Below, one piece after another: positions 37,671 through 45,741 of a stretch of 64,000 nucleotides of DNA. Made by a program: the position numbers and the translations under genes. Numbering within the stretch: the stretch's first letter is position 1; every line of letters begins with the position of its first letter. The DNA comes from Synechococcus sp. BL107. GTDB taxonomy: Bacteria; Cyanobacteriota; Cyanobacteriia; PCC-6307; Cyanobiaceae. The stretch covers positions 1,285,434-1,349,433 of the forward strand of contig NZ_DS022298.1 of assembly GCF_000153805.1 (NCBI RefSeq), written 5' to 3'. The notes beneath the pieces were generated by a model that saw nothing but the letters and a program-made list of their open reading frames with translations, did not search any database and was not told the DNA's origin.

Positions 37671-37826
37671 ATGACGATTCCATTTGGTGAAGTCCCCGAG
37701 GCTGAGCGTGATGAGCAAATAGGATTTTGGTGGAAAGATCGCCTTGAATTACTAGTTGATGAAAAGCGGCCAAAAGATGCTCGCGCGTTATACCTTGAAT
37801 TTGAGAATGATTTGAAGTCTAGCTAA
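37671..37826 (+). CDS. Tiny hypothetical soluble protein
   Basis: 51 residues, ATG 37671 (MTIPFGEVPEAERDEQIGFW). Highly charged, helical (WWKDRLELLVDEKRPKDARA), no membrane segment. It follows another tiny gene by about 100 bp in the same direction. Unknown. Confidence 0.5.
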   Translation: MTIPFGEVPEAERDEQIGFWWKDRLELLVDEKRPKDARALYLEFENDLKSS

Positions 37827-37873
37827 TGAGATTGATTGATTTAAGTTTCCTGGAATCTCATTTGTTTGGATAT

Positions 37874-38356
37874 CTATTCTCCATTGAGATTTAGCTTGAG
37901 TTTCTTTTTTAGAGGTTGAGAGTTGTGGTCAGTGAGGTTGGTATCGCTTAATTCAAGGTTGAAAAATAGGGCGGTTGGGGCAAGAAAAAATGGCCCTGCG
38001 TGCCAGGTGCCTTGATGCAGTTTGATCGCCTCGCTTGGTTGGACTTCCACCAATCGCACGGTGCTGTGGTCAAGTTGCTCGGATTGAAGGTTCGCTGCAG
38101 CCACGGCTAACCACCAGGGTTGGGCATCCGCAGAGCTCAAGCATTGGGTGGAGTAGGTGTGTCGCGTCATGCTTCCGAGTACCGCAGGGCGTCGACGAAG
38201 ACGCATGACGTAGTAGCGCAAATTGGCACCGTTGAACTTCAGTTCGGCATCACGCTTGCTGTGGGGTGTCATGTCGTCCACCGGCAAAATCGCCGTACCA
38301 AACTGCTCAAAGTTGCATTGATGAAGACTCAGGGCTGTGAGTGTTTCCATGCTCAT
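37874..38356 (-). CDS. Ureidoglycolate lyase (AllA)-like cupin protein
   Basis: 160 residues of cupin type. TRHTYSTQCLSSADAQPWWL aligns in pattern with the AllA strand around its Gln, LHQGTWHAGPFFLAP with the conserved x-TWH-x-P segment, and FFNLELSDTNLTDHNS with the C-terminal strand. AllA splits ureidoglycolate to glyoxylate and urea. No other allantoin gene is in the window, so the physiological substrate is uncertain. The C-terminus is Lys-rich. Distant similarity only. Confidence 0.6.
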   Translation of the reverse strand: MSMETLTALSLHQCNFEQFGTAILPVDDMTPHSKRDAELKFNGANLRYYVMRLRRRPAVLGSMTRHTYSTQCLSSADAQPWWLAVAAANLQSEQLDHSTVRLVEVQPSEAIKLHQGTWHAGPFFLAPTALFFNLELSDTNLTDHNSQPLKKKLKLNLNGE

Positions 38357-38501
38357 GCTGTCTGGATTGCAGTACGGAAGCCGAGGCTGACGGTTTGTAC
38401 AAAGCCTGGTTCATGGTTGCAGGTTGTGCTCAATCTTGACGAGTCGTTTTTTTTTTAGGCTTGGAACTTGTCTAATGATTTTGTAATTCAGAATCGCGGG
38501 C

Positions 38502-38777
38502 TTAGTTGTTTGGTCTGAGGAGCAATGCAAGGCCTGAGATGCTCACAAGGATTGTGAGAACCCCTAGCACGATTGGGTAGAAGGGCTGAAGGTTGAACCA
38601 TCCGAATTGGCCGGTATGAATCCTGAGTAACCAAAAGGCGTCGATGTTTTGCTCAAGTAAAAGGCTGTATAGCGATCCTGTTGCTGCCGTGATTAGCAAG
38701 GGGGCGGCGGCTAGGGGGACCACCCATCGGTGCAGGCGCCGGGCTCGGCGTTGGGTGGCTGTGGATCGACCGTTCAT
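38502..38777 (-). CDS. Small PepSY-associated-like membrane protein
   Basis: 91 residues. RRLHRWVVPLAAAPLLITAATGSLY is the typical first helix of PepSY-TM proteins, and a second helix (VLGVLTILVSISGLALLL) closes it. It may be a minimal PepSY-TM relative lacking the PepSY domain. Start overlaps the stop of the DUF3721 gene as ATGA, so the two are co-translated. Function unknown; the family is linked to heme or metal reductases. Confidence 0.65.
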   Translation of the reverse strand: MNGRSTATQRRARRLHRWVVPLAAAPLLITAATGSLYSLLLEQNIDAFWLLRIHTGQFGWFNLQPFYPIVLGVLTILVSISGLALLLRPNN

Positions 38778-39037
38778 TGTCGTCTCATCTGCTGATGCAA
38801 TTGACGCTCATCGGCACAGGGCATCCAGCGGCCATTGTTTTCGTGAACCTCAGTGCAACCAATTTTGTCTGCTTGCCTGAATGCTTCAGCTTCGCTCGCG
38901 TAGATCCCCTTGCGATGGGCCTGGGCTGGCAAAGGCGTTGCTGGGGTCACGATTAGAACAATCGTGACCGCTGTGAACGCGTTGATTAAGCGGCGAAATC
39001 GGCGTTCCCTCGCGATTGGCATGGCGCCCACAGACAT
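38774..39037 (-). CDS. DUF3721-like secreted small protein
   Basis: 87 residues from ATG 39037. A basic N-terminus and hydrophobic leader (LINAFTAVTIVLIVTPATPLPAQA) precede a DUF3721-type domain: GIYASEAEAFRQADKIGCTEVH, then GRWMPCADERQLH. Two Cys (GC and MPC) are conserved in the family. It ends ATGA-overlapped with the PepSY-like gene, which suggests that they act together at the membrane. Confidence 0.7.
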   Translation of the reverse strand: MSVGAMPIARERRFRRLINAFTAVTIVLIVTPATPLPAQAHRKGIYASEAEAFRQADKIGCTEVHENNGRWMPCADERQLHQQMRRQ

Positions 39038-39130
39038 ATGCAGGGTGGATTGATGGTTTAACCCATGGATCTGTCTCACTGCCTGTGGCTAGTGCTTTCG
39101 TTGCTTTTTGAGGGGGAAGCTTCGTTGCGT

Positions 39131-40939
39131 TCAATCCCCTCTTCGCTTCGTCGATGCAAGTTCCCTTTGGAGCCTCCACCACTGACATAGATGTTCTCGC
39201 CGTTGATCGGCACTGAGTAAGGCGTGGGTGAGCACTTGATGGTGATGGGCCATGGCGCCAAGCAATCGTGATCGATCGGGATGGGCTATGGCCGCTCGCT
39301 GGCAGAGCTCAGAAAAAGTGTCTCCTGGCATCGGTGTGACACCTAAATCTGCCAACAAGCGCAAAGACTGCTCCAGGGGCTGGCGAGATCCCAATCGCAG
39401 CTGCGTCATCACCAATCCCAGCGATAAGGAGGCCATGCAGGCCAGCACAACAAGAAGTCCTAGCCACCTTTGATGTGGACCGAGTACGGCTTGGAGCCAG
39501 GCCTGTTGGCTGGCTTGGTCGAGTCCTAGCCACCAGCGTGTCCAGGCCATATCAAGCCCCCACCACTGACCCTGCAACCACTCCCCTAGCGACCAATTCG
39601 CAGGATCAGACCAAGGATTGATTGTCTGCTGTTGTCCTTGATTGACATTGTCGAGGGCATTGCGGTCAGCCCAGAGGCTCGGATCCACTTGCCGCCAACC
39701 GCTGCCCTCCAGCCAGACTTCAACCCAGGCATGGGCATCACTTTGCCGCAGTTCCATATAAGGACTGCCAGTCATGGGATCGATCTGTCGGCCACCCAAG
39801 TAGCCACTGACAACCCGTGCTGGTACATCCGCCGAGCGCATGACTGCGGCTAAGGCGCTGGCGTAATGGCCACAGAAGCCCACCTGGCTCTCGAATAGAA
39901 AACTGTCCAGATCCGTCATCGAGCCAGGGCTCAGGCTGTAACGAAAGGGTTGGCTCTTGAACCAGCGTTCGACGGCCATTAGCCGCTCTTGGTTTGTTGG
40001 TAGGGATCGAAATCGACCGCCAAGTTCGTTCAAGCGCGGTAACGAAGCAGGTGGCTGCTTTCGTTCACTCTTGAACGGAGGCCGGCGTTGCCAGCCCATT
40101 GGGTCGGAGCCCTTGCTCAGGCGAAAGGAACGCTTTTGTCGTGACGCTGCTCCCACCATTAACTCTCCTTCCGATGTCACCCACTGGTCTTTGGCAGTTG
40201 GTTTGGAGCGGCCATCCCAGGGCACCGCACGGGTTGAGGACGGTTCGACGATCCACCACTGACTGATCTCAGAGTCATTGAGTAATCCTCGGTTGGGCTG
40301 CCGAGCAAAGGCTGCGTCACGGTGTTGCCAGCGCCGGCCATCGAACTGTTCATGCACCAAGACTCGCCAGTAGGCGTTGGTGGGCAACGTCTCCACACCC
40401 GAAAGGCTCACCCTGGCGGCGGATGCATTCACGGTGGCCAATCGTTCGATGCTGAGTGGATCCAGGTTGGATGAAAGGCCGGTTACAGCACCACGCTTTG
40501 GCCCCAGCTCAGTGGTCCATAAAGGAGCAATTCGAGGAACAAATAGAAACAGCACCAAGGCCAATGGGAGGGCTGCAAGCAAAAGCTGCAAACTGCGTCG
40601 CAACAGTCCACGGAGTGAGAGCATTCCGCCGAGCTCATGGCCCAGGAGACCAGCAAAGGCTGCACTGACCGCGATCAGCTGCAGGATCGTTGCCAAAAGT
40701 CCTTGTAATTGAGAGGTGAGAAGCCCTGCGGAGAGCAGCTGCAAAAGGGCCGCAAGCCTTCGATCAAAGGGTTTGCTACCCCGCCAAAGTTTGAGTAGAG
40801 CGCAGATCACAAGTCCGAAGGTCGGCCAGGTGAGTGCTGCGGACCAATTCAGGGCAAGGCATTGCAGCAAGAGTGGTGGGATGGCCAGCCAGGCGAAAGT
40901 TCCCGGCTGGAGGACACGCTGACGAGCGGTGCGGTTCAT
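39131..40939 (-). CDS. DUF3488/transglutaminase-like membrane protein (TgpA-like)
   Basis: 602 residues. Five to six N-terminal membrane helices (DUF3488) precede a periplasmic transglutaminase-like core: VGFCGHYASALAAVMRSADV (catalytic Cys), ARVVSGYLGG, SDAHAWVEVWLEGSGWRQVD (catalytic His and Asp). One more membrane helix follows near 490 (LGLLVVLACMASLSLGLV). Start ATG 40939 overlaps the DUF58 stop as ATGA. It is the last gene of the MoxR-DUF58-transglutaminase operon, a common bacterial trio of unknown envelope function. Confidence 0.88.
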   Translation of the reverse strand: MNRTARQRVLQPGTFAWLAIPPLLLQCLALNWSAALTWPTFGLVICALLKLWRGSKPFDRRLAALLQLLSAGLLTSQLQGLLATILQLIAVSAAFAGLLGHELGGMLSLRGLLRRSLQLLLAALPLALVLFLFVPRIAPLWTTELGPKRGAVTGLSSNLDPLSIERLATVNASAARVSLSGVETLPTNAYWRVLVHEQFDGRRWQHRDAAFARQPNRGLLNDSEISQWWIVEPSSTRAVPWDGRSKPTAKDQWVTSEGELMVGAASRQKRSFRLSKGSDPMGWQRRPPFKSERKQPPASLPRLNELGGRFRSLPTNQERLMAVERWFKSQPFRYSLSPGSMTDLDSFLFESQVGFCGHYASALAAVMRSADVPARVVSGYLGGRQIDPMTGSPYMELRQSDAHAWVEVWLEGSGWRQVDPSLWADRNALDNVNQGQQQTINPWSDPANWSLGEWLQGQWWGLDMAWTRWWLGLDQASQQAWLQAVLGPHQRWLGLLVVLACMASLSLGLVMTQLRLGSRQPLEQSLRLLADLGVTPMPGDTFSELCQRAAIAHPDRSRLLGAMAHHHQVLTHALLSADQRREHLCQWWRLQRELASTKRRGD

Positions 40940-41793
40940 TCCGTCGCGAGCGCCTCGAGGCAACCATTGCGATGTTGAAGCCCCCTTCCTGGCGACAACG
41001 ATTTCGAAGGGAGATGCAGGCCATAGCGTTCACCCCGCTGTTGAAGGGTCCAGATCCGATCGGCCAAGTGCTCCCTTGCTTGCTCCATCGGAACTCCAGG
41101 AGCTGGTTTAAGAATCCGCTCCACATCCTCAGGAACGCTGAATACCTTGGCCTGCAATGGGCGCCCTTTTGCAACCCCTGCCCAGTCGACGACCGCGGGA
41201 CGTTCACCCTGCAGCAAAGGGCGTAGGTCTTGCCATTCATCGAGGCCATCACGCCATCGCGGAGGATGTTGCTCTTGCACTGGACCCGGCCTCCGACGCG
41301 GCCAGATCAACTGTTGTGTCGGGGGCCGCCAGCGCGTCCAGCAGATGAAAAGGCCCAGCGGTGCAATGGTTTCGATCTGCAGCTGAGGAGGTTGTTGCCA
41401 GCCTCTCCGCTTCGGTGTCCAGCTCAGCCCAACCAGCGAAACACCAGCGGAGAGTTGGACAAACGCAGATTCCGGAGCCTTGCGGAATCGCAGACGAAGC
41501 GGAGGTCGCCGATGGCGCGTTTCGATCAGCAGCGGGTAGATGGCTGATTCAGCGGCAAAGGTTGGCGCCGGTTCACCACAGCGCAGTACAAGGCCTTGAA
41601 GTGTGTCGTGGGTGAGAAACATCGCCAGCAACATCACGGCGAGCATCACAAAGGCCAGCAGCAGCGTGCTGTTGCTGGTGGTTTGAATCGCCACTAAGAG
41701 CAGAAGGGCTGCGGTTGCCAACCAAAGAGCCCCGAAGCGACTCGGAATGATGTACAGGTTGCGGAGTCCGAGCGTGAGTTCAGCGGAGGGCAT
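40936..41793 (-). CDS. DUF58 family protein
   Basis: 285 residues with two membrane helices near 20-60 and a soluble part. GLSWTPKRRGWQQPPQLQIETIAPLGLF and RWRDGLDEWQDLRPLLQGE match the DUF58 pattern that precedes the VWA-like segment; the family motif is usually RxYxxGD and here reads DEWQDLRPL. Overlaps moxR by 14 bp. The C-terminus is shorter than in many DUF58 proteins. Partner of the MoxR ATPase. Confidence 0.78.
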   Translation of the reverse strand: MPSAELTLGLRNLYIIPSRFGALWLATAALLLLVAIQTTSNSTLLLAFVMLAVMLLAMFLTHDTLQGLVLRCGEPAPTFAAESAIYPLLIETRHRRPPLRLRFRKAPESAFVQLSAGVSLVGLSWTPKRRGWQQPPQLQIETIAPLGLFICWTRWRPPTQQLIWPRRRPGPVQEQHPPRWRDGLDEWQDLRPLLQGERPAVVDWAGVAKGRPLQAKVFSVPEDVERILKPAPGVPMEQAREHLADRIWTLQQRGERYGLHLPSKSLSPGRGLQHRNGCLEALATE

Positions 41794-42691
41794 TCACCTG
41801 CTCCAGCAGCTTCGTGCTTAACGGAGTCCCTGAACCTGCCGGACGTCCGGCATCCAAACGATGCTCGACCACCGCTGGCACGACGGACTGAACGTCTTCA
41901 ACGGTCACGTAATCCCGGCCGAAGAGCAGGGCCCAGGCCCGGGCGGCAGCGAGAAGCGCCTGGCTTGCCCGTGGCGATAAACCCTCCTGACCATGGCGAC
42001 TTGCGGCAACAAGATCGAGCACGTAATTCATCAACTCATCTGAGCAATGTTGAGCAGCACATTGCTGTTGCAACTGCTTTAAAGACTTGCCATCGAGCAA
42101 TGGAGGTGTGGTGGCGGCTGGTGAGAAACGTCCGCGCAGTAGCTCCTTTTCTGATTCACGATCCGGAAAACCGAGACTCACTCGCATGAGGAAGCGATCC
42201 AGCTGTGCTTCGGGTAGCGGGCTTGTCCCAACCTGATCGAGGCTGTTTTGCGTCGCGATGACAAAAAATGGTTCGGGAAGGTCGTGGCTGATGCCGTCCA
42301 AGCTGACCCGTCCCGCTGCCATCGCTTCGAGCAGTGCACTTTGGGTGCGTGGACTGGCGCGATTGATTTCATCGGCCAAGACAACCTGAGTAAATAGTGG
42401 TCCGGGTTGAAAGCGAAACGATGCTTCGGCGGTGTTGAACACATTGATCCCAGTGAGATCGGCGGGCAGTAAATCACTGGTGAAACTCACCCGTTTAAAT
42501 CCAAGGGAAAACACCCGAGCGAGGGCTTCGGCCAAGGTCGATTTGCCCATGCCAGGCCGGTCTTCGATCAAAAGATGGCCTCCTGCCAGCAGACAACTCA
42601 AGGCCAGTCGTATCTGCTGCTCCTTGCCGAGCAAGACCTGACCAACGGCGTTGATCAGTGGCTGGAGCGCGGGTGAAGCCAAGGGAAACAA
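41780..42691 (-). CDS. MoxR family AAA ATPase
   Basis: 303 residues. Walker A EDRPGMGKSTLAEAL, Walker B VVLADEINRASPRTQSALLEA, sensor 1 VIATQNSLDQ and a C-terminal AAA lid (LSPRASQALLAAARAWALLFG). MoxR ATPases act as chaperones for VWA/DUF58 partners. The start is TTG 42691 (LFPLASPALQPL); no better start is visible, and the 5' region is the promoter of the operon. Confidence 0.9.
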   Translation of the reverse strand: MFPLASPALQPLINAVGQVLLGKEQQIRLALSCLLAGGHLLIEDRPGMGKSTLAEALARVFSLGFKRVSFTSDLLPADLTGINVFNTAEASFRFQPGPLFTQVVLADEINRASPRTQSALLEAMAAGRVSLDGISHDLPEPFFVIATQNSLDQVGTSPLPEAQLDRFLMRVSLGFPDRESEKELLRGRFSPAATTPPLLDGKSLKQLQQQCAAQHCSDELMNYVLDLVAASRHGQEGLSPRASQALLAAARAWALLFGRDYVTVEDVQSVVPAVVEHRLDAGRPAGSGTPLSTKLLEQVNALR

Positions 42692-43103
42692 ACAACCTCA
42701 AGTCCACCTTCTCATTTCTGTGCATTGGATACGAAATGGTGCTGAGCGTTGTTATCGATCAAGTTCCGATCGCTGCGAAGAAACTTATGGTCTTCGGCGT
42801 CTAATCCAAGGGATAGAAGAAATTATTGATACTGTTCAGTAATGTTGCGCTCTCGTTATTAATTATTGACTTTTTGGTTGCTTCTTTGCTGTCCGGAGTC
42901 GTTGTTCTTTTGGCAGGGCTCAATCTCCTTGCGGCTGTGTTTTGAGTTGATTGTGATAATTGATTTTTTGTCTAGAACGAATTGAGATAAAAAGTGTTCT
43001 GGAGTATGCGCATTTGCGTAGATCAATGATGGAAGGCGAAGCTTTCAGGTGTCTGTTGGTGGTCGCACGTCTCGCCCCACGCCTGTCTTCTTAGCTTGGG
43101 TTG
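42692..43103 (+). other. Divergent promoter region of moxR and the FAD oxidoreductase
   Basis: About 410 bp holding the start sides of two divergent units and the possible membrane peptide. No operator palindrome was recognised. Confidence 0.5.
42826..42945 (+). CDS. Possible 39-residue membrane peptide
   Basis: TTG 42826 opens a frame that is almost entirely hydrophobic (ILFSNVALSLLIIDFLVASL, then LSGVVVLLAGLNLLAAVF) and ends at TGA 42943. A weak purine run (AGAAG) lies upstream. It fills the otherwise empty 410-bp gap between moxR and the FAD oxidoreductase. T-rich DNA produces hydrophobic frames by chance, and the start is not ATG, so this is tentative. Confidence 0.3.
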   Translation: MILFSNVALSLLIIDFLVASLLSGVVVLLAGLNLLAAVF

Positions 43104-44753
43104 ATGCAACACAGCTCCATGGCCAACGCGGCTGCTTCTGACAAAGCTCAATCCCACGTGGTTGTCGTTGGGGCCGGCTGGGCCGGTTGGGGGGCGGCTA
43201 AGGCTCTCTGCGAAGCCGGTGTTCGCGTCACCTTGATCGATGGGATGCCTGATCCCACTGGCAGTCAGCCGATCACCACCACAAGCGGCAAGCCGTTTGA
43301 GGCTGGCACCCGAGGTTTTTGGAAGGACTACCCCAATATCGATGCCCTGACGGCAGAGCTCGGACTCGGTTCGATCTTCACGGATTTCACCACCAGTGCG
43401 TTTTGGTCGCCCGAGGGGTTGGAGGCAACGGCTCCTGTGTTCGGTGACGCCGTGGCGTTGCCGAGTCCTTTGGGGCAGGCCTTTGCAACGGTCAGCAATT
43501 TCAAGCGTCTACCCGTTCAGGATCGACTCAGCATCGCGGGCCTGCTCTACGCAATCCTCGATCTCAATCGCAGTGATGCGGTGTATCGCAAGTACGACGC
43601 GATTAGTGCGCTGACGCTGTTTCAGCAGCTCCGTATCAGTGATCGCATGATTGATGATTTTCTGCGGCCGATTCTGTTGGTGGGATTGTTCAAGCCGCCT
43701 GAGGAGTTGTCGGCAGCCGTGACGATGGAGCTTCTCTACTACTACGCACTGGCGCATCAAGATTCGTTTGATGTGCGCTGGATCAAGAGCAAGAGCATCG
43801 CCGAGCACTTATTTGCCCCCTTGAGTGAGCGGCTTCAGGACGAGCATCAGCTGCAGGTGATGGGAGGCACATTGGCTACAGCACTCAAGATGTCCACCGA
43901 CACCCGAGGCGTGCGGTCAGTGGAGACCCGATCGGTAACGACTGGACGTAGCAGTGTCGTCGACAACGTCGATGCCGTGGTGCTGGCTGTGGGTGCCAAA
44001 GGGATGGGAGCGCTGATGGCCAACTCGCCGGAGTGCGCGGCGTTGACGCCCGAGCTGGTGCGAGCCGGCAGCCTTGATGCGATCGATGTGGTGTCGGTGC
44101 GTTTGTGGTTGGATCGCACGATTTCAGTTGCCGATCCCGCCAATGTGTTCTCACGGTTCAGTGCGCTGAAGGGAGCTGGAGCCACGTTCTTCATGCTGGA
44201 TCAACTGCAACACGACACGAAGCAGGCGCTCTGGGGGGATCAGCCTGAACAGGGTTCGGTGATCGCAAGCGACTTTTACAACGCCTCCGCCATCGCTGAA
44301 CTCAGCGATCAAGAGGTTGTCGATTGCCTGATGCAGGATCTTCTGCCGATGGCGCAGCCTGCCTTCCGTGGGGCTGTGGTTGTGGATCAGGAGGTGCGTC
44401 GATACCCCCGATCGGTGTCCCTGTTTTCGCCAGGAAGCTTTATTCAGCGGCCTCCACTGGAAACCTCTTTGGCGTCCGTGGTTTGCGCCGGAGATTGGGT
44501 GCGAATGGGCGAAAGAGAGCATGGTGCCAAAGGCCTCTGCCAGGAGCGGGCCTATGTGAGTGGGCTGGAAGCTGCTAATTCGTTGCTACGCCGAGGAATC
44601 GTGAAGGGCAGCAACGCATCCTCAGGCCAGCAACACCCCGTGTTGCCGATCCGCGCCGATGAACCTCAAGTGGTGCTCGGCCGTGCGCTCAACAAACTCG
44701 TGATGGATCCCATCGAATCCCTCGGGATTCAGTGGCCCTGGCTATCGAGTTAG
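43104..44753 (+). CDS. FAD-dependent oxidoreductase, phytoene desaturase-like
   Basis: 549 residues. The dinucleotide-binding motif HVVVVGAGWAGWGAAKALCEAGV is followed by LIDG and FEAGTRGFWKDYPNI, in the amine oxidase/carotenoid desaturase superfamily; a C-terminal FAD contact is VVCAGDWVRMGEREHGAKGLCQERAYVSGLEAA, of which key residues are GDW and GA. It probably acts on a hydrophobic isoprenoid or related lipid, but the substrate is unknown. ATG 43104 is used; 43119 is possible. The C-terminus ends near two helices. Confidence 0.78.
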   Translation: MQHSSMANAAASDKAQSHVVVVGAGWAGWGAAKALCEAGVRVTLIDGMPDPTGSQPITTTSGKPFEAGTRGFWKDYPNIDALTAELGLGSIFTDFTTSAFWSPEGLEATAPVFGDAVALPSPLGQAFATVSNFKRLPVQDRLSIAGLLYAILDLNRSDAVYRKYDAISALTLFQQLRISDRMIDDFLRPILLVGLFKPPEELSAAVTMELLYYYALAHQDSFDVRWIKSKSIAEHLFAPLSERLQDEHQLQVMGGTLATALKMSTDTRGVRSVETRSVTTGRSSVVDNVDAVVLAVGAKGMGALMANSPECAALTPELVRAGSLDAIDVVSVRLWLDRTISVADPANVFSRFSALKGAGATFFMLDQLQHDTKQALWGDQPEQGSVIASDFYNASAIAELSDQEVVDCLMQDLLPMAQPAFRGAVVVDQEVRRYPRSVSLFSPGSFIQRPPLETSLASVVCAGDWVRMGEREHGAKGLCQERAYVSGLEAANSLLRRGIVKGSNASSGQQHPVLPIRADEPQVVLGRALNKLVMDPIESLGIQWPWLSS

Positions 44754-44786
44754 TTGGCTGGGGTGCAGCGAAAGGGCTCAGGCCAT

Positions 44787-44850
44787 AAAAAAGGAAGGCC
44801 TCCCCAGACCTTCCCCCGTACGACGCATCCCCGTTCCCTCAGGGACTTTC
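44787..44850 (-). ncRNA. Candidate small RNA, copy A of a duplicated unit
   Basis: Transcribed leftward. The 3' end is a strong terminator: a 9-bp stem GGAAGGTCT / AGGCCTTCC with a GGGG tetraloop, then T6. A second small hairpin (TCCC TGA GGGA) lies 5' of it. A conserved upstream block matches copy B at the same distance. Length about 60-65 bases; the 5' end is inferred from the -10-like box. No known RNA family recognised. Lies downstream of the FAD oxidoreductase on the opposite strand. Confidence 0.7.
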
Positions 44851-44852
44851 CA

Positions 44853-44897
44853 ATTGTTATGTATCGTCTCGAACTTTTTTGTAGGGACGGGTACAAA
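44853..44897 (-). promoter_or_regulatory. Conserved upstream block of small RNA copy A
   Basis: On the minus strand TTTGTACCCGTCCCTAC, 19 bases, then CATAACAAT as a -10-like box. Copy B at 45381-45425 has the same two blocks with the same spacing. Confidence 0.65.
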
Positions 44898-45038
44898 GTG
44901 CTGATCGATAGAGGATCACAAGTGAACTGATCTTCGATTGGTCAGTACTGGCCTTGCCGCAGGCTTCATCTCGTTCGTGTTTTCTTGGTTGTCTTGACGG
45001 ACCCTGCACCATGGGATTGTTCATTCTGAACTTTTCCG

Positions 45039-45206
45039 ATGTCCAACGTCCGTGACATGGTCAACACGCACTTGCCTGTTGTCCTCAAAGTTGTCAACAC
45101 AGTTGCCCTCGTTGTGATCGCTCTCTCGAGTGTTTGTGCTGCTGATTCCTTGAAGGAAATGTCCGGCAAAGCTGCCGCTCCAGCTGCAGTGACCGAGACC
45201 AACTGA
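45039..45206 (+). CDS. Small membrane peptide between two small-RNA units
   Basis: 55 residues, ATG 45039 (MSNVRDMVNTHLPVVLKVVN). One hydrophobic segment (LPVVLKVVNTVALVVIALSS) ends at VCAADS, then an Ala-rich tail (GKAAAPAAVTETN). The layout is a single-pass peptide or a signal anchor. The frame is well composed and lies on the strand opposite to the flanking RNAs. Unknown function. Confidence 0.6.
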   Translation: MSNVRDMVNTHLPVVLKVVNTVALVVIALSSVCAADSLKEMSGKAAAPAAVTETN

Positions 45207-45314
45207 AGCTGCTAATCACGGGGGCACTTCGCTCCCTTTTTGGTTTTTTGAACAATTGCTTGAATTGTGCCGAAGATTCGTTTGTCAACGCTCGGGACAA
45301 TGTGTGTTGCTCAT

Positions 45315-45378
45315 AAAAAAAAGGGAGGTCTCCCCAGACCTCCCCACGCTCGACGCCGTCACCCCTGCGGTGACGAGT
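45315..45378 (-). ncRNA. Candidate small RNA, copy B of a duplicated unit
   Basis: Same layout as copy A, about 530 bp away. The terminator stem GGGAGGTCT / AGACCTCCC has the same GGGG loop, followed by T8. Compared with copy A, position 3 of the stem changes from A-U to G-C and a U-G pair becomes U-A, both preserving pairing, which supports structured RNA. A 7-bp hairpin CGTCACC/GGTGACG lies 5' of the terminator. Confidence 0.72.
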
Positions 45379-45380
45379 TG

Positions 45381-45425
45381 ATTGTTATGCACTGAGTCAA
45401 GAACCCCTGTAGGGATGAGTACAAA
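45381..45425 (-). promoter_or_regulatory. Conserved upstream block of small RNA copy B
   Basis: TTTGTACTCATCCCTAC, 19 bases, CATAACAAT on the minus strand, identical in spacing to copy A and differing in two positions of the first block. Intervening bases differ, so the blocks look selected. Confidence 0.65.
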
Positions 45426-45447
45426 ATTGCTGCTGGGTTAGGAGATC

Positions 45448-45486
45448 AAAAAAAGACCTCTGGGGAGTGGGTACCCCAGAGGTCTT
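45448..45486 (-). terminator. Strong Rho-independent terminator of the third RNA candidate
   Basis: 13-bp perfect stem with an 8-base loop followed on the minus strand by T7. Stem sequence includes CCTCTGGGG, resembling but not equal to the loops of copies A and B. Confidence 0.88.
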
Positions 45487-45640
45487 GCCCGCCCTCTCAT
45501 GACGTGGGTTAACTCTCTTTCAAAGAACTGGTTTTGAGCATGGGGAGAACCGTCTGAACGGGTCGTAAAGACCCACCAGGATTGATGGCACCTTGAAGTT
45601 ATGCCATCAAGGTGAACATCACCTTCATTCTCTAGGTCTC
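45448..45640 (-). ncRNA. Candidate structured RNA with alternative hairpins
   Basis: Leftward RNA ending in a very strong terminator: 13-bp stem AAGACCTCTGGGG/CCCCAGAGGTCTT, 8-base loop, then T7. Upstream on the same strand are GGGTC/GACCC and CCGT/ACGG hairpins and, around 45582-45625, three overlapping palindromes (TTGATGGCA/TGCCATCAA, CACCTTGA/TCAAGGTG, AAGGTGA/TCACCTT) that cannot all form at once. The 5' end is guessed. No match to 6S, SRP or tmRNA was recognised. It lies divergently beside the broken parA gene. Confidence 0.55.
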
Positions 45641-45741
45641 AATCCCACGGGGCATGTGCCGCGCCATTTGAATCCTCTTATCGCCACTCTTGCGCTGATC
45701 AAATAATGAGGTAAAAGAGGTAATCACTGTGAAGTCTCATT

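Noticed and set aside
44787-45425. Assignment of the twin RNAs to the Yfr2 family
   Set aside because: The repeated GGAAACA loop expected for Yfr2-type RNAs was not found in either copy.
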